Shown: in pieces, positions 56,284-64,000 of the stretch
How positions within the stretch are numbered: position 1 is the stretch's first letter
Layout of the letters: every line of letters begins with the position of its first letter
NCBI GenBank assembly: GCA_963662155.1
Contig: OY759262.1
Coordinates: 18,275,118-18,339,117, forward strand
Direction of reading: 5' to 3'
Source: Lamellibrachia columna
Lineage: Eukaryota > Annelida > Polychaeta > Sabellida > Siboglinidae
DNA length: 64,000 nucleotides
Translations under genes and position numbers: made by a program
The notes under the pieces: model-generated
Database searches by the model: none
Told to the model about the DNA's origin: nothing
Seen by the model: the letters and a program-made list of their open reading frames with translations, nothing else

Positions 56284-57160
56284 GTGTTTTCTATTATTAC
56301 TGAACATTCTTCAGGGTAGTTGGTTTGCAAATCAGATAACTTTCATTTTACATATCCAAGGTGTGTTTAATTTACCTGGTAGAGGCTTTCATCAAGGTAT
56401 CACGTCGACTTCATCAGTAGCGATGACGCTGAATGACGTCATGAATCATTTGTGTCATATAATGTTGTATCACTGTTCATGAAGACCCCGATCAAAGAAG
56501 CATGCAAAATCATCAGAAAAAGACTAGAGAATGACAAGGCACTAAAGAAGAGAATAAACTTAAATGTAGACAACATCATGGAGTTGTTGAAATTTGTCCT
56601 GGAGATAACATACTTCAGATTTGAAGGAGAAATTTACTAGCAGAAGTTTGGAGTAGCCATGGGCAGTCTGGTATTCCCCATTGTTGTGAACCTGTACATG
56701 GAGGACCTGGAGCAAAAAATAATAGCCACAGCACCGGTAGATTGCCAACCGAGAAACTGGAAACGATATGTGGTACATACAGGAAAGGCAAAGAAATTAC
56801 AACAACACATGAACACTGTAGACCCCACGGGTAGCATAATTTTCCCATGGGAAGACGAAGAGAACAGCAGCATCCCCTTCTTGGATGCGAAGTTCACCAG
56901 AAAGGAAGATCTACAGTGTACAGGAAGAAGACGAACACTGACCAAAATCTGAATTTGCATCCTACCTCCCCAAACATCAGAACACCCATCAACAGAGATG
57001 AGGGCAATTACGAACTGCCTCACATGTACGATGATGTCATTCAGCATCATCGGTACTGATGAAGTCGACGTGATACGTTGATGAAAGCCTCAACTAGATA
57101 AATTAAACACACCTTGGATATGTAAATTGAAAGTTATCTGATTTTGTGTTTTTTATTGTT
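56284..57160. mobile_element. Penelope-like element remnant with inverted terminal arms and 15-bp TSD
   Basis: The element occupies about 56299-57145. The 15-bp target duplication (gtgttttctattatt left, gtgttttttattgtt right, 2 mismatches) is present once at the empty site 10487-10501 in locus A. Terminal arms of ~115 bp are inverted: 56327-56442 and 57031-57145 (for example catatccaaggtgtgtttaa against its complement). Between them lies a broken reverse transcriptase. About 26 bp outside the left arm are unpaired, like the short extensions known at one end of Penelope-like elements. Confidence 0.85.
56452..57059 (+). pseudogene. Broken Penelope-like reverse transcriptase
   Basis: The frame reads YNVVSLFMKTPIKEACKIIR and later ITYFRFEGEIY, then TAG at 56638, then QKFGVAMGSLVFPIVVNLYM (fingers/palm region with the A-M-G-S-P-like block, here S-L). 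At KRYV the catalytic aspartate pair is missing: the sequence jumps to QQHMNTVDPTGSIIF, so the YVDD segment has been deleted. SSIPFLDAKFTRKED follows, and then a one-base shift continues TVYRKKTNTDQNLNLHP. No GIY-YIG endonuclease domain is seen. The order and spacing match Penelope-like elements, whose RT branches near telomerase. It is inactive by stop, deletion and frameshift. Confidence 0.8.
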
Positions 57161-57204
57161 AATCAGTTCAAAAGTTGACTGCACTATGATTGGTTTTCTT
57201 TCAG

Positions 57205-57362
57205 CCAAATATGTACTCAACCTGGGGATGTCTGCTGGCTCAGATGACATTGTACCTTACACATGACTGTCATACGACAACACAAAGTTGTCTACTTTGT
57301 CAGTGTCACCGCAGTCAACTGTGGCCTCGTTAAAAGGAACGTGACATTGAACTCAGATGGCG
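57205..57362 (+). pseudogene. Fibronectin-III-like exon with stop and frame-shifting deletion (locus B)
   Basis: Acceptor tttctttcag and donor ggcg|gtaggg. It reads KYVLNLGMSAGSDDIVPYT in phase with 55893, then the TGA shared with locus A. A ~35-bp deletion relative to locus A shifts the rest, whose own frame reads VYFVSVTAVNCGLVKRNVT without the second stop of locus A. Confidence 0.75.
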
Positions 57363-57540
57363 GTAGGGTACAACTGTATGTACTTACAGGCATCAATGTG
57401 TCTATAACAATGGTTTATTAAATAAGTACAGCCAAGTCTAATGTGTTATTTATAGAACGTGTCACATTAAATCTCTTTCACAGAAGTTATTCTCCTGTCT
57501 TCATCATTCTGACACAGACGTCAACCCACATTTGTAGCAG

Positions 57541-57580
57541 TGTCTGTTGACATGATACCCCCAGCGAAGGGTGTTGTGAA

Positions 57581-57583
<3 letters not shown>
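57541..57583 (+). pseudogene. Exon start cut by an AT microsatellite (locus B)
   Basis: Acceptor tttgtagcag is intact (lost in locus A). The exon begins VSVD and reads P-P-A-K-G-V-V-K before similarity ends at (AT)n. Confidence 0.6.

Positions 57584-57617
<34 letters not shown>
57582..57617. repeat. (AT)n microsatellite
   Basis: About 36 bases of AT at the breakpoint of the locus A/B similarity. Confidence 0.95.
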
Positions 57618-57619
<2 letters not shown>

Positions 57620-58049
57620 GTTTATTCACACAGCAGAGCAAAAAACCAAGACAGCGTTATATGGCAGACTAAGTAGAATTTACTTAATTACTGTGTAGAA
57701 CTGTTTAACTTAACGAAAAATGGCCGAAACGGGCGACTGCTACTCAGAACTATGAGATGTGTAAGTCAAATGCGATTTCGACCCAGAAAAAGAACAACCA
57801 TTACTCGTTACAAGCATACCCCGTCTGTGCATCCGTTCTTTCCCACAGTTATTACCGTAAATTGGGAAATGTCAATACAGGTTATACCAGCGACTCTAAA
57901 AAGGGTTACAACAGTTAGTGTGTATTCACTACATACTGTTATAAATGTCTTAACTGCTGTCTTTTGCTTGTAACTGCATACTGAGTGTACTTTTGGTACT
58001 CAAGACACCATTGGCCATTGTAGATGATGTTTTACTTTTCTATTTATAG

Positions 58050-58216
58050 ATGTCATTTGTGCACATGGGCACCCTCTTGGGAGAATCTGAGGAACTAATT
58101 GATGGCTAGTTTGATGATCGTTCACAATGATGAAAATGGCACCCAGGCCTCATGTGGAACTGTGTATGGCGAGAATGACATCGGTGAATACTGTGTTGGC
58201 CTAGGGACAGCAGAAG
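58050..58216 (+). pseudogene. Fibronectin-III-like exon (locus B)
   Basis: The end reads GENDIGEYCVGLGTAEG up to the donor gaag|gtaaag (phase 1). E-Y-C-V-G-L-G-T is the C strand of a repeat. A probable acceptor ttatttatag precedes 58050, but the good frame meets TAA near 58096, so the 5' half is frame-shifted or decayed. It joins in phase to 59577 (GTAE-D-VLAFHSVG). Confidence 0.55.
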
Positions 58217-58792
58217 GTAAAGTTAGTTGTATATGCAATTTGGTTTCAAGCAGTTCGTACACTTAACTTATAAAATAATATAATATAATTTATGCGGGAC
58301 AAAGCTACCTACATAAGAGTTAATGGCATGGAACCGTGGCTCGTTTGCTGAATACAACAAAGTCAAATGTATGTTTGAATACCAGCTTTATAATAAGCCA
58401 TATAGTAAAATGCAATACATTATGTATACATCATAAATACATTATGTATATACAAGATGAAAACAGTTGTGACCTAGTTTATATACTCAGCTTACAAAAT
58501 AACAGTAAAGTTGGGGGAACCAACCACTGAACATATATCACACAAAGTTAGTAAACTGACCCAACCAGAAATCAAACAAACACTGGTGTAGATGGATAGG
58601 AGGGTGGGTAAAAACATTTCAAAATATCAAGAGCAACAAATAATATAAAAATAATATAAAAAGACCGAGACATGTACATTACAGTGCAAATCCTATAAAG
58701 AAAATGTTTTTTGTTCATGACAACCCTATTCCTTGCAAAGCAGTAAAAGTAATCATTACTAATCTAGAGAACATGAGGTAAAATTAGTAAAG

Positions 58793-58944
58793 GATCAGTG
58801 TAGATTGGATATCAGGAAGTACTCGTTCTAACAGACAGCAATAAATGAATGGAACAAGTTGTCTATGGATTGTATAACTGCTAGCAGCGTGAATATGTTT
58901 AAAAACAAGGTTGACACATATCTCAGGAGGCCGGGTTACACATA
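58793..58944 (+). pseudogene. LINE 3' end: conserved C-terminal tail
   Basis: The frame reads DQCRLDIRKYSF, a TAA, then AINEWNKLSMDCITASSVNM and NKVDTYLRRPGYT plus TAG. This is the widespread C-terminal tail of a LINE polymerase; the same family left a shard at 29932-29985. The stop and lack of upstream RT show a dead, 5'-truncated copy. Confidence 0.7.
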
Positions 58945-59576
58945 GATAAAAAATGTTGGACTCTCGATAAGCCAATGGCTTCCTTGTCCACTTGCCTTCT
59001 GGGCCTTTGGCGTGGATGGAAAATCTTGTTAATCTAAGACAGTCAATATCTTTTATTATTATTTGCTCTGAATTAGGCATACAAATATGGCTGCTACATA
59101 TTAGAAATGTAGTGAAATGTGACGGTAGCTAGACAATATGCAGGGCTTACTTTAGAGTGCTGATGCTAACTTCTAATTCTGCTATGTCATAAGGAGCCAA
59201 TTTGGGCTATAGTACACAAAGGGGTCAACGATATTAACAGTCACACAATCTGTAAAACATTTAAGCTGTACTCGGTTTTTGTTTGGTCTTTGAGAACGAA
59301 GAAATTTATGAGGAGGTATGGCCAGCACTGAGCCCTCAACTACTCTGAACATTAATTTTAAGTCGCTGATCTCGCTGTCCATACTTGAAATATGTGTTGA
59401 GGACTCTGTGTTGGATTCACTGTTGCACTGGCTTTAAGTATTTCTTTGTGGTAATGTCAATGTATGTTCAACATCATGCATAATGTTTTCTTCCTTAGCG
59501 TGGGATTCCAAACTTGCATTCTTTCAGTGAGATAGTTCTGACAGTAAATCCCCGTCCCTCCCTCGCATCGTTACAG

Positions 59577-59696
59577 ATGTATTGGCATTTCACAGCGTGG
59601 GACTGTCACAGCACGGTTACATTGACAAGTTATCCTTGGTTCTGACCAATGCAGCGACCATCTCTCCTGTTTACTATGTTGTATGACTGTAACCAG
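59577..59696 (+). pseudogene. Fibronectin-III-like exon with terminal stops (locus B)
   Basis: Acceptor gttacag, donor accag|gtaagt. It reads VLAFHSVGLSQHGYIDKLSL in phase from 58216, then TNAATISPVYYVV and TGA, TAA before the donor. The C'-E strand region is clear and the F strand is degraded. Confidence 0.6.
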
Positions 59697-60055
59697 GTAA
59701 GTAGTCGTGGTGGGGTTTGGGTGGTTTTACCCAGGTAAGTAGTCGTGGTGGGGGTTGTGTGGCTGTACCCAGATAAGTAGTCGGGTGGGGGTGGGTGGCT
59801 GTACCCAGGTAAATAGTCGTGGTGGAGGTTGGGTGGTTATACCCAGGTATGGAGACGTGGTGGGGGTTGGGTGGCTGTACCCAGGTAAGTAGTCATGGTG
59901 GGGGTTGTGTGGCTGTACCCAGATAAGTAGTCGGGTGGGGGTGGGTGGCTGTACCCAGGTAAGTAGTCCTGGTGGAGGTTGGGTGGTTATACCCAGGTAT
60001 GGAGACGTGGTGGGGGTTGTGTGGCTGTACCCAGATAAGTAGTCAGGTGGGGGTG
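59688..60055. repeat. Minisatellite, ~38-bp unit, ~10 copies, starting at a splice donor
   Basis: Units begin gtaagtagtcgtggtggggg (or ataagtagt, gtatggaga) and end ggctgtacccag. The exon ends tgtaaccag|gtaagtag, so each unit contains about nine exon bases plus the donor. Confidence 0.95.
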
Positions 60056-60622
60056 AGTGACCTTTTATATGTATCTGCTGTCAATTTAACACAAGATAGT
60101 TTGTTACTAAATTAAACTAATTTTTTGTAGTGTTTATTGATAATTAATAAATGTTGTCCCAAACATATTTCACTTACTTGTGTACTCTGTGGTTGTTAGG
60201 GAGGACTTATGATTGAGTTGCCTGACACATAAGTCACTTCTGTAAACACTGCAGTTGACACTGATACAAACACAACTCAGCAGGAAGCAGGTGAGTTATT
60301 TTCTTCAACATTTATAAATTATACTAATCATGTTGATGCACTAAGGGCATGGTTGTTCTTGGTTGACAGGGTTGATGCCTGATTTGACTTTGCTTCATGT
60401 TCAGATTTCTGTTATATTACACACAATGCTGCTCCTATTGCCACTTTTAATTAGTCAGAGCACAGCTTTACCAACATGTAAACAATAGACACCCAGACAA
60501 CTGCTGACTTACACATAGTCTAACAATGTGTTGACCTTAAGGTGGAGCTAATTCCCCTTGTCTTAGAACTGTTATTTGGACAACTTACTCTTGTGTGTTG
60601 TTCTTCATTAGCTGCATCTTTC

Positions 60623-60700
60623 ACTAGAATAGACGTCATTTACCAGCGAGCTTTGACACAGGTGGCAACCATTTGAGGACCCTGAAACTGAGGTCACAAG
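60623..60700 (+). pseudogene. Fibronectin-III-like exon with TGA (locus B)
   Basis: Ends WQPFEDPETEVT and donor acaag|gtactt in phase 2, joining exactly to 61291 (R-YQVALG). Upstream in the same frame is TSEL, then TGA. If the acceptor is gacacag at 60661 instead of ttaccag, the stop would be avoided but the exon would be only 39 bases long. Confidence 0.55.
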
Positions 60701-60875
60701 GTACTTCACATATATATGTAACGCACAAACATATAGGCAGCTAGAATAACAGGTTTGGTAAGATAATGAGTTTTGCATGTCACTGTTTATGATTGTGCTT
60801 AATGATTCTGATTTGTTGCGGCTCTGAGCTCTGGTTCCTGAGGATATAGGCACTATAGAAGTTAATCATTATTAT

Positions 60876-61090
60876 ATTAGTTAAACCATTGCACTTTCAA
60901 TCTATAGGACCGGGGGTTGAATCCTCTTGATGCCATTTGAAGCCTGGTTAATTTGGTTCACTCCTCAATGTCCCAGTTCACACAGTGGTATACATGAGTA
61001 CCTGGCCCCTGTTACTAAGGGATCAACCTGTGACACACACTGGCAGCATACTTCCAAGGGAATTGTAAATTCTTATCTTTTTAAACCAAT
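60876..61090 (+). repeat. SINE-like segment with B-box
   Basis: ggttgaatcct (60916-60926) is B-box-like, and cccagttcacacagtggtat followed by gagtacctggc resembles the conserved body of tRNA-derived SINEs of marine invertebrates. The A-box is not clear. Confidence 0.35.
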
Positions 61091-61290
61091 GAAACTAGGA
61101 TTAACCATCAGTTATATTGGTAAAAAATTGGATTTATTATTTTTTTATTTAATGGTATGTCAAAACATTCATATGTCCAGATTCTTGTGCAAAGTGTCTG
61201 TACATATTTGCAGATACTTTCAGTAACCATATGGGTCAATCCATCAATATCGTATACTTGAGTGTTTATTATTCCTCTTGCCTCCAACAG

Positions 61291-61553
61291 ATACCAAGTA
61301 GCTCTTGGCTCCACACCAAGTGGAACCCAGGTCCACCCATTTGAGGGCATCTCTCCTAGGGCATTGTCTGCCCTCATCCTTAATGTTCACCTGTCATGTC
61401 AACGGAGGGTGTTTGCCACTGTGAAGGGGTACAATGCAGCAGGATTTACCAGCACCGCAACCTCAAATGGCATCTACTTGAGTCGCATCAGCGCCGACCT
61501 TGAACCACTTGGCACCTCCTACGTGTATGATGCAGTGACGTCAACACAGACAA
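61291..61553 (+). CDS. Fibronectin-III-like exon, fully open (locus B)
   Basis: Acceptor cctccaacag and donor acaa|gtaagt (263 bases). It reads YQVALGSTPSGTQVHPF, then RRVFATVKGYNAAGFTST and SNGIYLSRISADLEPLGTSY, that is the C to G strands of one repeat and the link to the next, with no lesion. It continues in phase from 60700. It is the best-preserved exon of locus B; other exons around it carry stops, so it is most likely part of a decaying gene rather than a live one. Confidence 0.7.
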
Positions 61554-61820
61554 GTAAGTGATGCATTTCTACTGAAATCATGTCATGTTGTGATTACTAC
61601 TTCAGATTTTCAATACGTGCAATTTCGATAATTTTACCAATAGAACATTTTACTTACTGAGGCACAAACAACACGACTTTTCAATCAAATCAAATTTAAA
61701 TTGCTAAACTGATTGCAAAAACTGTTTAATGAATTCGCTTTTCACCAGTGTTTTTCATAGCTTCAGTGCAGATAGATATGTGACATATATTCAAATCTGG
61801 TTAAGTAATGACAAACATTA

Positions 61821-63118
61821 TTAACCTATTAGACCCAGCACAATGAATTAAGCGTGTGCTGCTTTTCCCCGTGCAACTGAGGCAGATTTAGAAAATTATG
61901 GGTGCTTGTAGTTTTTAAGCTGTAGCTTCAAATGTATTGATATCTTATAATTGCAAGTTGTGTTTATTTTGAAGCAAATTGAATTATTTATGCAACGGTG
62001 TAAATGTGGTGTATATAAGCCTGTTATACGTTGTCATTCTGAGGTGTGGAACTTCAGAAATAAATTTTGTGAACAAATATCAAGAGTGAAGTTTGACATG
62101 ATAGTCATATTTTATTACAATAACATCACCAACTGCTGGTTCCACACAAGGAAATGTTCTTCCTATGCATGGTACTGCACAAAGAATTTTTGCACAAATG
62201 CACATTGCATGTCAGACATCCAAAACATGTCTCAATCGCACGTCCACATGGCCGTTTCACTCTGTTTCCGCGACACAACTGACAAGTTCATTTTGATGAG
62301 GTGTTGGAGTTCTTATCAGGGATGTCATCACTACTATTACTTGCCACCTGAAACATACAAACAGCTACAGTAATAAAAACAGAATAAGAATAAAAAAAAT
62401 TATGCATTTGTCACATGTCACATCAAACACATCAATGTCAAATTATAATTTTTACAAGCAGCCAATAATTACATGACTTTTTAAAGTTTACTAATATCTG
62501 AAATATAGATAAATATAATTTATCACATATGCTATGAACGATTGCAGCCATTTGTTTATTGCGGTGTCAACCCAACAAGTGCTGAGGTTATCGCCTATGT
62601 TTTCCCGCCACTCATGCCACCACCCCTACTGGCTAGATGATAATTACCATATATACAAGTTGGGTTGTGATTGGATTCAATCGTTTGTCTTGCAGCTGGC
62701 AAGGAGAGCCAGGGTTCAATTTCTACGGTAAACAGTGAGCATCCGTAGATTTCGCAACAGCACTGATCATCGTCAAATTTATTGTTCTTCTCAGATGGAT
62801 GTGGCGGTAACTGCCACATCCATCTCAGAAAAACTTTCATCCGAAGATTCACCCCTAAAATTGCGCAAACTTCATCTGCAATGAACGCATCTGTTATACG
62901 AGAAACGGCCATTTTTAAAGCCCAACAGTGCTCGACTTCAAACGCGATTATCTTCGAAACTTTCAATACAACCATTATGTTAATTTTACCCACAATTCAT
63001 AGCTAATATATGTAGAATTCCACTAGTTTTAGTTTCATATCAATCCACCCGATGATGCCACCTCCACAGCCTTTTCCGCAGTGGGCGCTTGCGGGTGCCG
63101 CAGGGTCTAATGGGTTAA
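61821..63118. mobile_element. piggyBac-like non-autonomous element with TTAA target sites
   Basis: TTAA at 61821-61824 and 63115-63118 flank 1290 bp whose ends are inverted: CCTATTAGACCCAGC on the left and the complement of gcagggtctaatggg on the right, 13 of 15 matching. TTAA duplication with ends starting CC fits the piggyBac superfamily. Inside are the frames 61951-62373 (+) and 62595-62993 (-), but neither shows a transposase DDD core or a C-terminal zinc finger, so the element appears non-autonomous. It lies in an intron between locus B exons 61553 and 63218. Confidence 0.75.
62794..62829. other. Strong hairpin inside the piggyBac-like element
   Basis: agatggatgtggc and gccacatccatct pair perfectly over 13 bp around a 7-base loop. 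Confidence 0.8.
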
Positions 63119-63217
63119 GAGAAATGGGAAACTGAAATACCTCTTAATTTTAATAAGTTGGTTTTTACCTGTAACCATTAGTGGGCAAATGACCATGCTA
63201 GCTACCTTTGGTTGCAG

Positions 63218-63350
63218 GGAGTTCCAGGACCACAATGACAGACTGTCGGCCCATTGGGAAACCAGTGGACATCCGTGTCCCAGAGAGAAGTTTGAGTGAG
63301 CAATTCACAAGTTTGACGGCACTGTTGTCCTCAACATCACCCGACTACCA
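63218..63350 (+). pseudogene. Fibronectin-III-like exon with TGA and lost donor (locus B)
   Basis: After acceptor ggttgcag the repeat-like frame reads EFQDHNDRLSAHWETSGHPC, then KFE, TGA, AIHKFDGTVVLNI. The stop is where a tryptophan codon would fit (E-W-A-I). This frame is one base out from the phase of the donor at 61553, suggesting a 1-bp loss at the exon start. Where the exon should end (ccag|gaattt) there is GA instead of GT. A different, fully open frame exists over the same bases but has no repeat character. Confidence 0.6.
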
Positions 63351-63533
63351 GGAATTTATAATTTTAAAACCGTCAGTAGATTAATTAACAGTAGATTTTC
63401 ACAGACTTGTTCCTTTATATGCATCACCAGAATCGTTAAAGTAATTATTGTTTCATGGGAGTTTTTGTAGTCTAATACAAGGCTAATGCATATATATGCA
63501 TTAGAACTGTATTACAAGAATATATAAACTTAT

Positions 63534-63645
63534 TGTATCATATATATATGTATATATATATATATATGCATCTAATCTTCTGTATTGAAACATTGACTAC
63601 ACACTTATTGTAATATAGATATATATATATATATATATATGCATC
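63534..63645. repeat. (AT)n tracts within a ~100-bp direct duplication
   Basis: tatatatatatgcatctaat and tatatatatatgcatccaat each precede a copy of ctgt-ttgaaacattga-tacacacttgt. Confidence 0.9.
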
Positions 63646-63719
63646 CAATTTTCTGTGTTGAAACATTGAGTACACACTTGTTAATTTTTCTGAAAACTTT
63701 CTTTTCTTCACACTGTAGA

Positions 63720-63842
63720 TGCAAAACAGGCCGAGGCAGATGTGCTGGACCTGAAAGACGGAGAATCCTACTTTGTCATTCTGCGAGTGACCAACAAACT
63801 TGGCTTTGTCTACACTGTCCACTCTAATGGTGTCACAGTGAG
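63720..63842 (+). pseudogene. Fibronectin-III-like exon (locus B)
   Basis: After acceptor acactgtag the frame reads QAEADVLDLKDGESYFVILR and NKLGFVYTVHSNGVTV up to a donor gtgag|gtttga, without a stop in the exon. These are the E to G strands of a repeat. Itself open, but it depends on an upstream exon with a stop and no donor. Confidence 0.6.
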
Positions 63843-64000
63843 GTTTGACTGTTAATGCATGTCTGTAATGTGCCATGGTAAACACTCTCCGAGCCGAAGC
63901 AGGTCAAAGGACCTCTAACGACAGCAAAATAAGATATATGTGTGACATCCATAAATTACATAATTTGTATAATCTTGCTTGTGTGGCTAGTTTTTTAATA

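Larger units (their letters stand above)
55788..57583 (+). repeat. Segmental duplicate of 9951-10980 (locus B copy)
   Basis: From cttgtttatgatggtgac to gtgttgtgaaaga the two loci align almost base for base, including introns, with an 847-bp insertion and a ~40-bp deletion in this copy. Divergence is roughly 10% by eye. The left edge in locus A falls inside an exon; the right edge here is an (AT)n run. Confidence 0.85.

Noticed and set aside
60254..60290. Tiny possible exon between ctgcag and gcag|gtgagt
   Set aside because: Good borders but only ~37 bases, and no repeat-like sequence.

Overview
The window looks like nuclear DNA of a marine invertebrate, most likely a mollusc or another lophotrochozoan (inference). 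It is AT-rich and gene-poor, with short exons bounded by GT/AG splice sites. It carries remnants of LINEs, a Penelope-like element, a Mutator-like transposase gene with an intron, a piggyBac-like element, tRNA-derived SINEs and very large minisatellites. No bacterial, viral or organellar gene was recognised.

Layout. 0.7-2.3 kb: three tandem copies of a ~560-bp repeat. 2.4-5.5 kb: two ~0.9-kb inverted arms around a spacer with a LINE-like ORF1 fragment. 6.0-6.3 kb: the 5' end of a LINE (2A-like motif and PHD-like finger, minus strand). 9.3-15.8 kb (locus A): short + strand exons of a large extracellular-type protein built of fibronectin-III-like repeats, several with stops or frame changes. 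16.8-18.8 kb: a two-exon Mutator-like transposase gene with a frame break. 19.8-24.3 kb: further + strand exons split by a 3.4-kb array of 65-bp units. 30.9-31.6 kb: a long cadherin-like exon region with two frame changes. 31.8-33.1 kb: a 43-bp array. 33.3-49.3 kb: about 16 kb of a 27-bp minisatellite with higher-order duplications. 50.3-50.5 kb: a probable terminal coding exon. 51.7-51.9 kb: a lone minus-strand exon candidate. 53.6-53.9 kb: the 3' end of a LINE. 55.4-63.8 kb (locus B): a second, disrupted set of fibronectin-III-like exons, part of it (55.8-57.6 kb) a duplicate of 9.95-10.98 kb. Locus B is interrupted by a Penelope-like insertion with a visible empty site in locus A, a LINE tail, a SINE-like segment and a piggyBac-like element with TTAA target sites.

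The exons of loci A and B keep splice sites and matching intron phases at several joins but carry stops, frameshifts and lost splice dinucleotides. They are best read as decayed or partly decayed members of one gene family. Some exons (19.77-19.94, 23.43-23.58, 24.07-24.26, 50.31-50.49 and 61.29-61.55 kb) are fully open and may still belong to a live gene.

The most unusual pattern is that almost every minisatellite in this gene family starts or ends exactly at a splice junction, and its repeat unit carries a copy of that junction (donor or acceptor plus a few exon bases). This is seen independently at about nine arrays with unrelated units, which suggests a recurrent process of tandem expansion at exon-intron borders.
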